Part shown: piece after piece, positions 9,566 through 19,687 of the stretch
Layout of the letters: every line of letters begins with the position of its first letter
Position numbering within the stretch: position 1 is the stretch's first letter
Assembly (NCBI RefSeq): GCF_900105245.1
Contig: NZ_FNSZ01000001.1
Coordinates: 186,001 to 250,000, forward strand
DNA from: Streptomyces sp. 1222.5
Lineage (GTDB): Bacteria > Actinomycetota > Actinomycetes > Streptomycetales > Streptomycetaceae
Direction: 5' to 3'
Length of the DNA: 64,000 bases
The notes under the pieces: model-generated
Seen by the model: the letters and a program-made list of their open reading frames with translations, nothing else
Database searches by the model: none
What the model was told of the DNA's origin: nothing
Made by a program: the position numbers and the translations under genes

Positions 9566-10003
9566 ATGAGCGTGATCTCTCCCCTGGTGCAGCAGTTGGG
9601 ACTGGAGCCGCACCCCGAGGGCGGCTGGTTCCGCCGGACCTGGCAGACCCAGGCGCAGACCCTCCCGGACGCCCGCCGCGCCGTACGCCCCTGCGCGACC
9701 GGGATCTACTACCTGCTCCATCCCGGTGAGGTCTCCCGCTGGCACCGGGTAACGTCGGACGAGATGTGGCTGTGGCACCGCGGCCACACCCTGAGTCTCC
9801 GGCTCGGCGGCAACGGCCCCGACCCGGACCCCAGCCCGGCGGGGACGGTGGTCCTGGGACCCGATGTCGAACGCGGCCAACAGCCCCAGTACCTCGTCCC
9901 GGCCGGCGCATGGCAGACCGCCCAGTGCGAAGGCGACGAGCCGGTACTGGTGTCCTGCATCGTCGCACCCGGCTTCCACTACGACGACTTCGAGATGCGC
10001 TGA
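9566..10003 (+). CDS. Cupin superfamily protein (DUF985, cupin_5)
   Basis: 145 residues starting MSVISPLVQQLGLEPHPEGG. The PHPEGGWFRRTW and ATGIYYLL segments and the core motif SRWHRVTSDEMWLWHRG are diagnostic of the DUF985 cupin family, a single beta-barrel of about 140-160 residues. The His and Glu in WHRVTSDE are candidate metal ligands. The substrate is unknown; some members bind sugars or act on small metabolites. The gene is complete and stands between the remnants of a MerR gene and a SRAP gene, apparently on its own promoter. The ATG at 9566 fits the family start. Confidence 0.85.
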   Translation: MSVISPLVQQLGLEPHPEGGWFRRTWQTQAQTLPDARRAVRPCATGIYYLLHPGEVSRWHRVTSDEMWLWHRGHTLSLRLGGNGPDPDPSPAGTVVLGPDVERGQQPQYLVPAGAWQTAQCEGDEPVLVSCIVAPGFHYDDFEMR

Positions 10004-10048
10004 CCCCGCCCGTCCAGCAGCCCGACCGGGCGGTGAGAGAGTGGTGGC

Positions 10049-10195
10049 ATGTGCGGCCGATACGTCTCCACCCGGCGCCCGCAGGACCCGGCGCAGCTGT
10101 TCCACGCCGCCGAGTGGTCCCCCACCGAGGCGCTCGCACCGAACTGGAACGTCGCCCCCACTGATGACGTGTCGGCGGTTATGGAGCGCGCCCCG
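10049..10195 (+). pseudogene. SRAP (HMCES/YedK) gene, N-terminal fragment
   Basis: The translation starts MCGRYVST, with the catalytic Cys2 of the SRAP family, which caps abasic sites in single-stranded DNA. It continues to NWNVAPTDDVSAVMERAP, then loses the family pattern after about 49 codons. The rest of the domain, including the active-site His and Glu, is missing. The next 130 bp hold an unrelated coherent fragment in another frame (WRAWLGWVNGPPSDEDIEAM, about 10213-10340). A different SRAP fragment, lacking its N-terminus, lies at 62.6 kb. Confidence 0.7.
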
Positions 10196-10422
10196 CGCGG
10201 CCACGGACTGGAGAGCCTGGTTGGGCTGGGTGAACGGGCCGCCGAGCGACGAGGACATTGAGGCGATGCCGGCGGAGGCCGAGACCGAGCAGACTCCCCC
10301 CGCCAGCGGATGTGGTCCGCTCCCAGCAGCCGCGAGGTAGCCACACCGCACCCCTGTGCGAAGCTTTGGGCGGGTCGGTGCACCGCTCGACCTCAGCCGT
10401 GGAGCCCGGAGGGCATCATCCG

Positions 10423-10779
10423 ATGACGGATTCCGGTCCGAACCCAGGCAGGCCACCCGGCCCATACACGGGCCCAGGGTGGCACGCTGCTTCCGGCCCT
10501 TACCTCTCGCCCGGCCAACCAGCGCACCCGCCGGCGGTATGGAACGGCGCTGCCATCACCGCGCTGGTCCTCTCCCTGCTGTCGTTGCTGTTGCTTCTCG
10601 GTCTCGGCGTCCTAGGGCTGCTCGTGTCGTTTCTCGTCTTCACGCCGCTGGCGCTCGTTTTCAGCATCACCGCCAGCATCCAGGTCGCCCGACGGGGCCA
10701 GCGCGGCATGGGCCTGGCCGTCACGGGATTCCTCCTCGCGCTGCCAGGATGGCTGGTCACCGCTTTCCTGTTGTGGTGA
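10423..10779 (+). CDS. Small membrane protein (DUF4190-like)
   Basis: 118 residues. The first 38 or so are Pro/Gly-rich and cytoplasmic. Two long hydrophobic segments follow, at about 42-78 (ITALVLSLLSLLLLLGLGVL and onward) and 95-116, separated by a basic loop (QVARRGQRG). This layout is that of the actinomycete DUF4190 membrane proteins, whose role is unknown. GGAGG precedes the ATG at 10423. A topology with both ends inside is inferred. Confidence 0.75.
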   Translation: MTDSGPNPGRPPGPYTGPGWHAASGPYLSPGQPAHPPAVWNGAAITALVLSLLSLLLLLGLGVLGLLVSFLVFTPLALVFSITASIQVARRGQRGMGLAVTGFLLALPGWLVTAFLLW

Positions 10780-11026
10780 CCCCGCTCTCCCTGCCGATGG
10801 AACAGGGACGCCGTCCACAGACCGACCAGTAGCTTCGTCTGCCGGAGCAGGGGCAATGTGCGGGCGGCCCAGGGCGTTCCCGGTCGGAGTGGGCTGCCGG
10901 CGATCCCCAGATCCAGAGGGCGTGTTCGGGTGCGTCCCGGATCGCTCGGGTGGTCTTGGCGATGTTGTCCGCGGTCTCGGTCTCCACCGGCGACATCGTT
11001 CGCCTTCACCGTCATGCGGTGCGGGG

Positions 11027-11430
11027 TTACCGCCCCGCCGTAGTCAGGACACGGTCATCCGCCGGCAGCAGGCCGGCCTGCTGCACCGGACCGAGGGCGT
11101 GGGTGAAGGTGTGGGTGGTGGTCCAGATGGCGCCGTATGCGGCCTTGTAGGCGCGCTGGCCGGGGTCGGTGGTGGTGCGGCCCAGGTCGAGTGCCGTGCA
11201 TCCGTCGGTCGTCAGATCCGCACACAGCAGGTGCAGCAGGGCATGGCCCGCGGCCATTTCGCGGCAGGCCGGGTCCATCGCGGTCACCACCGAGTACACG
11301 CGCGGCCGTGGTCGAAGGCACAACTGGGCGACGCGGCTGTTGCTGCCGCCCCCTGTACACGCACACGTCCACGACGAACGCCAGGACGCCGCCTCGCGGG
11401 CCGAGGCGCTGCTGGAGTATCTGGGCCACG
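11027..11430 (-). pseudogene. Remnant of a BioF2/FemAB-like acetyltransferase, C-terminal part
   Basis: The last 100 codons read coherently: AMDPACREMAAGHALLHLLC, then CTALDLGRTTTDPGQRAYKA and AYGAIWTTTHTF. This is the C-terminal GNAT half of the CelD/BioF2-like family. A further upstream piece (GGVLAFVVDVCVYRG) is in another frame, and nothing recognisable remains of the N-terminus. Confidence 0.5.
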
Positions 11431-11922
11431 GCAATCTGCCACGCTCGTGGACTTCACCACCCCCGCCGACATCCCGGTCGAGCTGGCCGGAATGGCCTGG
11501 CGTGACGCCGAGCAGCCGCACCGCACGCACAGCGCAGCGTTCGCACCCCCCGTCGACGCATCCATCGCCCCGTACGTCCGGTGGCGTGCCAGCGCGGCAC
11601 ACAACGCCCGCTACGACGAGGCCGCTTCCCCGCGCGCTCCTGCCACACCCCAGTCTGTTCCCCTTGAAGATGCCGACATCGCGCGGCGGGTCCGCTCCAT
11701 GGCCGGCCACATCACGGGATCACGTTCGGTTGAGATACGGGATCTCCGGCGGCCGGCTTGACACCACCCGGGGAGCGGCTCGATCGGTTCGTCTATGAGC
11801 CGCCGACGTGGCCACGTTTGCCCGCTTTACGAAGTATAGGAGTTGGCGCATAGGTGACTTGACGCCTGGTGGACAGGGCAATGTGCTGACCTCGGCACTT
11901 GACGGCACCACGCTGTCCTCCC
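11431..11922. other. No gene recognised; upstream region of the subtilisin gene
   Basis: Sequence after 11770 is locally less GC-rich, and TATAGG at about 11835 could be a -10 box for the protease gene. No reading frame here is convincing. Confidence 0.3.
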
Positions 11923-14900
11923 ATGAGAGACATGAACAACAAGCGGCGCCGCTGGGTCCGCCCTCCCCGGCCTCGGCATACGGCGGCGGCCGCCGCCCTC
12001 GTGGCGCTCGTGGCCGGTCTGACCGCCGCCCCTGGCGCCGCTCAGGACCTCGGCCCGCACACCGGGCGAACGGAAGCCGCCGCGCAAACCGGAGCGGCCC
12101 GGTCGCCGATCACCTCCCGGCACCAGCTCACCCTGATCACCGGCGACCGCGTCACGCTGGAGACGGACACCTCGGGCAAGCAGAGCGTGTCGGTCGAACC
12201 CGCCAAGGGCCGTGAACGCGTCGCGTTCATCAAGCGCCAGGCCGGCCGCGACTGGACGGTCATACCCGCCGACACGCTCCCGCTGCTCGCGACGGGCCGC
12301 CTCGACAAGGCGCTGTTCAACGTCTCCGCCCTGGTCCGGGGCAAGTACGCGCAGCGCTCGAGCCTGCCGCTGATCGTCGAGTACGCCGGGGACGCGGGCA
12401 CCGCCCGGCGACAGCTGACCGCCGCCGGCGCCGACACCGTCCGCCCCATCGGCGGCACCCCCTTCGCCACCCTCGGCGAACACCGCGCGGACGCCGCCGG
12501 GTTCTGGAAGGGCATCGCCCCGGGCCGGGCGGACGCCACCTCCTTCGGAGCGGGTGTGCGCCGGGTCTGGCTGGACGGCCACTCCAGGATCCAGCTCGAC
12601 AGCACGGTGCCGCGCATCGGCGCCCCGCACGCCTGGGAGAAGGGCTACACCGGCACCGGCGTCAAGGTCGCCGTGCTCGACACCGGTTACGACCCCGGCC
12701 ACCCGGACCTCAAGGGCCTCGTCACCGAGTCCGCGAACTTCACCACCGAGCCGAACACCGACGACCTGAACGGTCACGGCACCCATGTGACCTCCACGGT
12801 GGCCGGTTCCGGCGCGGCCTCCGACGGCAAGTACAAGGGTGTGGCACCCGGCGTGCAGATCCTGTCCGGCAAGGTGTGCACCGCGGACGGCAACTGCGAC
12901 AACTCCGGCATCCTCGAGGGCCTGGCCTGGGCCGCCCAGCACGGCGCCAAGGTGATCAACCTCAGCCTGGGCGACACGGACACACCGGAGACCGACGCCC
13001 TCGAGGCCATGGTCGACACCGTGAGCCGTGACTACGGCACATTGGTCGTGGCCGCGGCCGGCAACAGCGGTCCCGACAAGGTCTCCTCGCCCGCCTCCGA
13101 CGACCGGGCGCTGGCCGTCGGAGCGGCCGAGGACGACGACGACCTCGCCGTCTTCAGCTCGGTCGGCCCGCGGGTGGGCGACTCCGGCCTCAAGCCGGAC
13201 ATCATCGCCCCCGGCGTCAACGTCGTCGCCGCGAGGGCGGGCGGCACCACCGCCGACGACGGCTATGTCGCGATGAGCGGCACGTCCATGGCCACGCCCC
13301 ATGTGACCGGAGCCGCCGCCATCCTGTTCCAGCAGCACCCCGACTGGACGGCGGAGCAGGTCAAGCGCCAGCTTATGCAGTCGGCGACCGGCGCCAGGGA
13401 GCACGGCGCCTACTTCCAGGGCGCCGGACGCGTCGACGTCGCCCGGGCGGTCGACCAGGACGTCACCGCCGACACCACCGCACTGGGCTTCGGGCTGATC
13501 CGCTGGACGGACGGAAAGCGGCCTCCGGTGACCAAGACCATCACCTACCGCAACCCGGGCGCCGCACCGGTCACCCTTCGGCTGAAGGACAACCCGAGCA
13601 GCGGGAAGAAGGACGTGCCCGCTCCCGCCGGGCTGTTCCGGCTCAGCGCCGACACGGTCACCGTGCCCGCGCACGGAACCGCGGCCGTCACCCTCACCGC
13701 GACCCCGGAAGCCACCACGACGTACGCCGCCTACAGCGGCGTGGTGACCGCGAGCACCGCGGACGACCAGGTGTCGGTGCGCGTCCCGTTCGGCATGGAC
13801 GTCGAGCAGCCGTCCTACGACCTGCGCATCGGGATGAAGAGCCGCACGGGCGCCGCCCCCGACAACGCCTACCTGCTCGTCAACTCGGCTGACGGCAAGG
13901 CGTACGAGGTCGAGGCGCTCGGCAAGAGCAGCACGGTGGTGCGACTGCCGAAGGACACCTACTCGGTGAGCGGCTTCTACTTCGACGCCTCCTTCACCGA
14001 GGGCACCATCGTCGGCGTACCGAAGGTCGTGATGAGCGCCGACCGGCAGGTGACCATCGACGCCCGCAAGGCGAAGCCCGTCACGGTGTCGGCACCGAGC
14101 CGCTCCGCACGCATCATGTCGGCCGAGATCGGCACGATCAGCATGGCCGGGCAGCTGCTCTCGGTCACCATGTACAACGCGATCGGCACGGATCACATCG
14201 ACGGCGTGTACGCGGTGCCGACGGACCAGTGCAAGGACTCGAAGTTCACCTACCTCGTCACCAGTATCTGGGGCGAACCGGCCGGCGCGGACGGGAACCC
14301 CGCCTCGGTCTACTACCTCACGCGACCGGTGCACGGCGCCATCCCGGCGGATCCCGCCTACAACCCCCGCAAGTCGGAACTGGCCAGGGTGAACACCACG
14401 TTCGCCGCCACCACGCCGGGAACCACGGCCACGCGCATCGTGTGGACGTACGTCGGCAACGTCCGCTTCAGCGGCCGGGCGATGGAGGGGATTCCGGTCC
14501 CGGCCCGGCGCGTCGACTACTTCTCGGCGGCAGACGGCCTGCGCTGGCAGACGGCCTTCGACCAGAACAGCTTCCTCGATCCGGACGCGCACGGGCAGAG
14601 CTATCTCAGCGACCTGCACGGCTACAAGGCCGGCTCCCAGGTCGACGAGCGCTGGAACGGCGGGATCCAGGCCGTGGGCCTCTCGTCCCAGATGGCCGCC
14701 TTCCGCGAGGGCGACACGATGTACCGGCCCTTCCAGTCGGCCGCGAACGGCAACCTCGACCTGGTGGCCGACACCACGTCCGGCCTGCCCGAGGTGAAGC
14801 TGTGGCGCAACGGTGAGCTGGTCTCCCAGGACTGGAGCATGAGCGACGTCCCGGCCGACGCCACCCCCGTTGACTATCGTCTGACGGTCGAGCACAACCG

Positions 14901-15309
14901 TGACATGGCCCCCAGTTCCGTCTCCACGAGTGTGCAGGCGGAATGGCGGTTCCGGTCGCAGACCACGGCGACCCGGCAGGCGCTGCCGCTGTACGCGGTC
15001 CGTATGTCGCCGAAGCTGGACGAGTGGAACCGGGCCAAGGCCGGCCGCAAGCTCGACATCCCGGTCCTGATCCAGCGGACGGCCGGCGCCCCGGCGTCGC
15101 CCATCCGCGTCTTCACCACCGAGGTCTCCTTCGACGAGGGGAAGACCTGGCAGTCGGTGCGGGTCAAGGGCTCCGGCATGGAGCACACCGTGACCGTGGA
15201 GCACCCGCGCCGCGCTGCGGGCGGCTCGGTCAGCCTGCGCGTCCACGTCGAGGACGCGGCGGGCAACTCCTTCAAGGAGACCGTCATCAAGGGCTACCTG
15301 CTCAAGTAG
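11923..15309 (+). CDS. Secreted S8 family serine peptidase (subtilisin-like)
   Basis: About 1128 residues. Basic residues (NKRRRW) followed by an Ala/Leu-rich segment form a Sec-type signal peptide. A propeptide runs to about residue 220. The catalytic triad is visible: Asp253 in VAVLDTGYD, His285 in GHGTHV and Ser455 in GTSMATPH. The oxyanion Asn is in AAAGNSG. About 600 residues of Ig-like/fibronectin-like strands follow the protease domain, as in the large actinomycete subtilases. The function is extracellular protein degradation. ATGs at 11923 and 11932 are both possible starts. It faces a regulator gene across a shared terminator. Confidence 0.9.
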   Translation: MRDMNNKRRRWVRPPRPRHTAAAAALVALVAGLTAAPGAAQDLGPHTGRTEAAAQTGAARSPITSRHQLTLITGDRVTLETDTSGKQSVSVEPAKGRERVAFIKRQAGRDWTVIPADTLPLLATGRLDKALFNVSALVRGKYAQRSSLPLIVEYAGDAGTARRQLTAAGADTVRPIGGTPFATLGEHRADAAGFWKGIAPGRADATSFGAGVRRVWLDGHSRIQLDSTVPRIGAPHAWEKGYTGTGVKVAVLDTGYDPGHPDLKGLVTESANFTTEPNTDDLNGHGTHVTSTVAGSGAASDGKYKGVAPGVQILSGKVCTADGNCDNSGILEGLAWAAQHGAKVINLSLGDTDTPETDALEAMVDTVSRDYGTLVVAAAGNSGPDKVSSPASDDRALAVGAAEDDDDLAVFSSVGPRVGDSGLKPDIIAPGVNVVAARAGGTTADDGYVAMSGTSMATPHVTGAAAILFQQHPDWTAEQVKRQLMQSATGAREHGAYFQGAGRVDVARAVDQDVTADTTALGFGLIRWTDGKRPPVTKTITYRNPGAAPVTLRLKDNPSSGKKDVPAPAGLFRLSADTVTVPAHGTAAVTLTATPEATTTYAAYSGVVTASTADDQVSVRVPFGMDVEQPSYDLRIGMKSRTGAAPDNAYLLVNSADGKAYEVEALGKSSTVVRLPKDTYSVSGFYFDASFTEGTIVGVPKVVMSADRQVTIDARKAKPVTVSAPSRSARIMSAEIGTISMAGQLLSVTMYNAIGTDHIDGVYAVPTDQCKDSKFTYLVTSIWGEPAGADGNPASVYYLTRPVHGAIPADPAYNPRKSELARVNTTFAATTPGTTATRIVWTYVGNVRFSGRAMEGIPVPARRVDYFSAADGLRWQTAFDQNSFLDPDAHGQSYLSDLHGYKAGSQVDERWNGGIQAVGLSSQMAAFREGDTMYRPFQSAANGNLDLVADTTSGLPEVKLWRNGELVSQDWSMSDVPADATPVDYRLTVEHNRDMAPSSVSTSVQAEWRFRSQTTATRQALPLYAVRMSPKLDEWNRAKAGRKLDIPVLIQRTAGAPASPIRVFTTEVSFDEGKTWQSVRVKGSGMEHTVTVEHPRRAAGGSVSLRVHVEDAAGNSFKETVIKGYLLK

Positions 15310-15382
15310 CCGCCTTCGCGTAGTACCCACTCGAGTAACTGCTTCCGCGAGTAGCGCAGCCCGGCCGCAGCGGCCGGACGCA

Positions 15383-15426
15383 CACGAACAGGGCCCGCCG
15401 GACACGTCCGACGGGCCCTGTTCGTG
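15383..15426. terminator. Bidirectional terminator between the subtilase and the regulator
   Basis: CACGAACAGGGCCCG is repeated exactly in inverted orientation, extended by a nearly complementary 5-bp inner stem and a short loop. It lies between two convergent genes and can serve both. Confidence 0.85.
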
Positions 15427-15450
15427 AGGGTTGCGGCGTCCGCCGTACTC

Positions 15451-16449
15451 TCAGAGCCAGTCGCGGCGGGCCGCGTGCCAGCCCAGCTGCATACGGGTCG
15501 CGACGCCCGCCAGGCTCATCAGGCCCTGGATACGCCGCTGGACGGTGCGCTTGCTGACCCGCAGCTGTCCGGCTATCGCCTCGTCCGTCATACCGGCGAC
15601 CATCAGGGAGAGCAGGTGCCGGTCCTCCCCGACCGGCGAGGCGGCATCCGTGGTGCCGGCGCCGCCGATCTGGCCCTCCTCGGTCACCCGGAGCGGGGCA
15701 CCGATCTCCCAGTGGTGTTCGAACAGGGCGATGAGCGCGTCCAGCAGGCTGCTCTCCCGCACCACCGCGGCCCGCAGCTCCCTGGGGTTGCGGGACGTGC
15801 CCGAGGCCGCCAGCGGCAGGATGGCCACCGAGCGGTCGGCGATCGCCATCCGCAGCGGCAGCAGAGGCACCGCCCGGGCGACCTCTCCGGCGCACACGCC
15901 CTTGACGACAAAGTCCACCGAGTCGGGGTCGTCGAAGTACGCCTGCTCGTACAGGGCCCGGTAGAGCACGCCCCGGTCCAGCGCGTCGAACTCCTCCTGA
16001 TTGCTCTCCGGTGACATGGCCACGTACTGGGCCTTCACGAACCACATCATCTCGCGGCAGGCGCCGTCCTGGAGCTGCCGCAGATGCTGGCGCAGTGCCG
16101 CGGCGCCGGTGATGATCTCGACGGCCTCGCCCGTGCTCCGGGCCCATGCGCTGCGGCGGTGTGTCTCCGCCAGTTCGTAGACGGCGGCCCGGGTCTGTTC
16201 CAGGGCGTCGAAGTGGCGTTGGAGCCGGGGCATGAGGGCCACCTGCGGCGGCACGGCCGTGAACCATTCGGGACTGTCCTCGACCACCGACGCCAGGCCC
16301 TTGTGCTCCAGCGCGCGCAGCAGCAGCCGCGCGGTGACGACGTCGAGGGCCGAGCGGCCGGAGATGTCCTGAGCGGACGCCGTCCCGGTGGCGACCAGAA
16401 GGCGGTACACCTCGCTCTCGTCGGCCGTCAGGCCCACCGTCTCCAGCAT
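15451..16449 (-). CDS. LuxR-type regulator with N-terminal TrmB-like winged helix
   Basis: 332 residues. The N-terminus (LETVGLTADESEVYRLLVAT) has the TrmB-like winged-helix start. A long middle region resembling the phospholipase-D-like part of these proteins contains the MMWFVKAQYV segment. The C-terminus is a LuxR HTH (MVAGMTDEAIAGQLRVSKRTV). This architecture is common in Streptomyces as an orphan regulator, and the ligand is unknown. The ATG at 16449 has AAGGTGG upstream. It is convergent with the subtilase gene, which it may or may not control. Confidence 0.85.
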   Translation of the reverse strand: MLETVGLTADESEVYRLLVATGTASAQDISGRSALDVVTARLLLRALEHKGLASVVEDSPEWFTAVPPQVALMPRLQRHFDALEQTRAAVYELAETHRRSAWARSTGEAVEIITGAAALRQHLRQLQDGACREMMWFVKAQYVAMSPESNQEEFDALDRGVLYRALYEQAYFDDPDSVDFVVKGVCAGEVARAVPLLPLRMAIADRSVAILPLAASGTSRNPRELRAAVVRESSLLDALIALFEHHWEIGAPLRVTEEGQIGGAGTTDAASPVGEDRHLLSLMVAGMTDEAIAGQLRVSKRTVQRRIQGLMSLAGVATRMQLGWHAARRDWL

Positions 16450-16655
16450 GTCGCCACCTTTCTCACCATCCTGGCCGCCTCCGCCCCGGTTTCCCGTAAG
16501 GGAACGCGGTGCACCCGGCGGATGTTCCATCAGCCCCTGCGCCCAGGCACCACGACGGTTGTCACCGGCGATCTGGTTCACCGTGACGGAGCGGTGCCGT
16601 CAGCATCTGGTGGATGCGGCTGGGCTCCGCCAACGCAAAGGCTGTCCCCGAACGC

Positions 16656-16692
16656 AGGAACCCCCGTCGCCACCTGGCCGACGGGGGTTCCT
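16656..16692. terminator. Hairpin terminator-like inverted repeat
   Basis: AGGAACCCCCGTCG is followed after 9 bases by its exact reverse complement. No intact gene abuts it on either side; it may have served a gene now lost. Confidence 0.6.
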
Positions 16693-16709
16693 CAGCTGTC
16701 ACGTTCCTG

Positions 16710-17003
16710 TCACCAACACCATCGACGCACCTGGACCCCGAAGGCCCACCTGCGTGAACGGCATCGATCTAGACCACGTGGACACCAGCAGACGCTTCCG
16801 CCTACCTGCGCCATGTGGTATCGCGGCCCACTCGCTAGCACCACGTACCACTCATCAAGATCCGGACGTGGTGCGGACCGAACCAGCCTGGCACTCGACG
16901 TTTCCACTCTTTGTCGCAGGTCAGGAGCGTGGTCAGGCGTGTACCACCAGCAGACGAAGAACCTCCTGGTGTCGTACTCGGCGAGAAGCTCGGCTTCATC
17001 TAG
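16710..17003 (-). pseudogene. Possible gene remnant, unknown product
   Basis: A continuous minus-strand frame reads LDEAELLAEYDTRRFFVCWW, then YTPDHAPDLRQRVETSSARL and DEWYVVLASGPRYHM, which looks like real protein. The frame is closed upstream by a TAA with no usable start codon except an internal GTG. I do not recognise it. Confidence 0.3.
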
Positions 17004-17905
17004 ATCCGTCCGACGGACTTACGGACGGATGCGCAGGCCGAACGACGAAAGGGCGTCCGACCGGGCCAGGTGCCCTGCGGGCGCCCTCTTGAGCCGGCCG
17101 CGGAGCTTGAGGTGGCCCCGGCTCTTGAGGTGGCCGCCGCAAGCGCCTGCGCCGGGGTGACAGGAGATGCTGGGAGGGAGAGCGACCGACGAGGACGGCC
17201 TGGATTCCCTCCTGGCCAGCTCGAGCCGCGGATCCTTGGGGCGCGCGTGTGGCCCGGTGACCTTCCCGCACAAGAACAGTGCCACCAGCCCGGCCGGGCG
17301 TGCTCTCCAGCTCCGGGCCGTCGCTCGCTCTACACACGTTCCGCCAAGGCCGGGACCATGAGCTGGGCCACCGCTTCCGGCGGCCCGCTGAAGCAGACTT
17401 CGCTGGAGGACGTCTGCGGCGGCTCACTCACGACGTACTGCTCCCCTGTGCTGCGAACGGTTCCGCAAAGTGAACTCCTCTGTTAGCGGAAGTTCCCTAC
17501 CCACACCCCGCCCCAGTGGTGAAGCCATCGGGTTCGATCCGGCGCGCTCCGGCCCGAACGTGGTCCCCGCGACCGCACGGGCCCCTGCGCGCCAGCGGCG
17601 TCCTCCACCGGCGCGCCGCCCGGCCGCCCGGAGACTACGGCCCCGGCGCGGCCGGGCCGGTGCTCCGCGGACCTCTGCTCATGCTCCGCCGCGGCGGGCC
17701 GGGACGGGCGCCGCGGATGCGGGGGCGAGGTGCGGGATGCATGCTCCTTGAGAAGCCGGATTCTGGACATGCTGGAGGAGCGGCGGTCTGCGGGCAAGAG
17801 ACCGGTGAAGGCCGGGGAGACGGCGGTGGAGCCGGGCCCTCGACATGGAACACCTGTACGGCCGTGCTGTCGGAGGGGGCGTACACCGCACGACGAGGGC
17901 AGGGT
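17004..17905. other. No gene recognised
   Basis: The frames here are all Arg/Pro/Gly-rich translations typical of non-coding GC-rich sequence. Around 17095-17140 the words CTTGAGGTGGCC recur twice in close tandem. Nothing else stands out. Confidence 0.4.
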
Positions 17906-18835
17906 TCAGAGGCTGAACAGGCTGGGGTTGTCGCGGACGTAATCGGCCACCCCCGATGGAGGCCGCCCGGTGACCTGCTCGACCCCGTCCGCCTTGCGGT
18001 CGTATCGATTCTCGGCGTGAAGACGAGCCATGGTGGAGATGTGCTGAAAGGCATGGTCCGGCAGCCCCAGCGGTCTGAGATCATCGTTGATCCATTCCTG
18101 CAGCGGGACGTCCGTGTACCTGACCGGTCGTCCCAGAGCTGTGGAAAGCTCTGCCGCCATGACGGCGGCGTCCTCCGAGCGCGGGCCGGTCAGCTCGTAG
18201 ATTCGGCCGATGTGCGGGGACGGATCGGCCAGGATCTCCTCAACAACCGCGGCGACGTCCCGAGCCGTCACAGGGGAGGTTTTCGCCCGGCCGAAGGGCA
18301 GTCTGATGCTTCCGTTCTTCGCGATCGAGGAGAAGCCGACACGGAACAGCGGGTTCTCCATGAAAACAGTGGGCCTGATCTGGACGACGGGCAGGCCTGA
18401 CCAGCCGAGGACCTGCTCCACCAACCAGTGCTGCCGCTGCTGCACGGACTCAGAGGTGCTGGTGAGATCCATCTCCGAGACAGTGAGCTGCGACATGTTC
18501 ACGAACACTTCCAGGCGTCCGTACGCGCGGGCGACGGCCGCTGCCGTCACGGCAGCCTCCAGATACTGTGCCGACACACCCATACCGAAGTACATACGTC
18601 CACAACCGGCCAGGGCGTCGGCAACGTCGACCGCGCGCGTCAGGTCTCCGACGACGACCTCCGCTCCCATCGTGCGCAGCGCCTCCGCTCGCTCATCCTC
18701 GCGATGCGCCATGGCCCGGACGCACAGGCCCCTTTGTTTTAGGCCCTCGACCACATATCGGCCGACGGCACCGACACTGCCCGCCGCGCCCGTCACCAGA
18801 ATGGGCAGCGCGCGGGCTTCCGGGGTGCCGTCCAT
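17906..18835 (-). CDS. NmrA-family NAD(P)-binding protein
   Basis: 309 residues. The N-terminus has the Rossmann dinucleotide-binding motif (LVTGAAGSVGAVGRYVVEGL), with GxxGxxG near residues 16-22. The body (VFVNMSQLTVSEM, VQIRPTVFMENPL) follows the NmrA/atypical short-chain dehydrogenase family. These are cytoplasmic NAD(P)H-dependent reductases or redox sensors; the classical SDR Tyr-x3-Lys pair is not evident, as is usual for NmrA-like members. The ATG at 18835 begins MDGTPEARALP. No operon partner is present. Confidence 0.85.
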   Translation of the reverse strand: MDGTPEARALPILVTGAAGSVGAVGRYVVEGLKQRGLCVRAMAHREDERAEALRTMGAEVVVGDLTRAVDVADALAGCGRMYFGMGVSAQYLEAAVTAAAVARAYGRLEVFVNMSQLTVSEMDLTSTSESVQQRQHWLVEQVLGWSGLPVVQIRPTVFMENPLFRVGFSSIAKNGSIRLPFGRAKTSPVTARDVAAVVEEILADPSPHIGRIYELTGPRSEDAAVMAAELSTALGRPVRYTDVPLQEWINDDLRPLGLPDHAFQHISTMARLHAENRYDRKADGVEQVTGRPPSGVADYVRDNPSLFSL

Positions 18836-19687
18836 ACGAGCAGACTGGGGTGCGCACCGCCACGGCGCAACTGGAGACGGCCGGCCTCGCCGACGTTGTG
18901 CCAGGCAGTCACCGTCTGTGAAGCAGGTCGGCCTGTTCGTCCGCCTCGGGTTCCGAGGCCGTCCTCTGTACCGCTCGGCGCGGAGTGTGGTCCGTGCAGT
19001 GGCCGGGGTGATACGCCGGGGCATACGGGAACGCGGTCGGTAGCGACGGGGGCTGTCGGCGGGGTCGGCTACCTTCGAAAGGTCCCGAGTGGACCGCGCG
19101 TTCCCGCGCGCCTGATGGCTGCGGGCCGGGCGGGAACGGTGTGCTCGCCCCCCGGTTGTTCTGGCTCGGGGGCGGCCTCTTCCCAGCACCGGCTTTCCCC
19201 GGCCTCGCCCACGGTCCGGGCACCGGCCCGTGGGCGAACTGACCACACTCCGCCACCCCCGCGGACCGGACCCATTCCCCTCCCTGCCGACAGGAGACCC
19301 CCGCCGTGGCCCACACCGACCCCGCCATCCCCCTCACCCCATCACCGAGTGCTGGCCGGCGTGACAAGCCCGAACGGCAACCGCCCGCCAGAGTGCACCG
19401 AGATCGACCCCTGCGAGCCGTGCACCCAGGACGCGGAAGCTGCGGTAATCGAAGCCTCCATGGGCCTGCACGACCGACCGACAGGGACAGCCGAACCCCG
19501 ACGGACGTCTACGACGCCTGCCTGCCGCCTCAGCCCACGACGCTGAGGAGCGCTACCTCATGGACGCCGAGGAGACCAGCAGCGAGACCGTCAGCCTGCG
19601 CGTCGACTCCACAACACGCCTGGACCCGGACGTGGCCCGCCGGCCGCAGGAGGCCCTCATCCGCCTCACGACGTAATACGACACGCT
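18836..19687. other. Mostly non-coding; possible broken small gene at 19306-19677
   Basis: Around 19306-19677 on the plus strand three pieces in different frames look protein-like: an ATG-proximal AHTDPAIPLTPSPS, then ECTEIDPCEPCTQDAEAAVI, then AEERYLMDAEETSSETVSLR ending in a TAA. This could be a frameshifted small hypothetical gene. I see nothing in 18836-19300. Confidence 0.3.

Noticed and set aside
11827..15405. Minus-strand open frame of 1192 codons
   Set aside because: It mirrors the subtilase gene, is composed of Val, Arg, Gly and Asp repeats with no fold or motif, and has no start signal. GC-rich antisense frames of this kind are an artefact.
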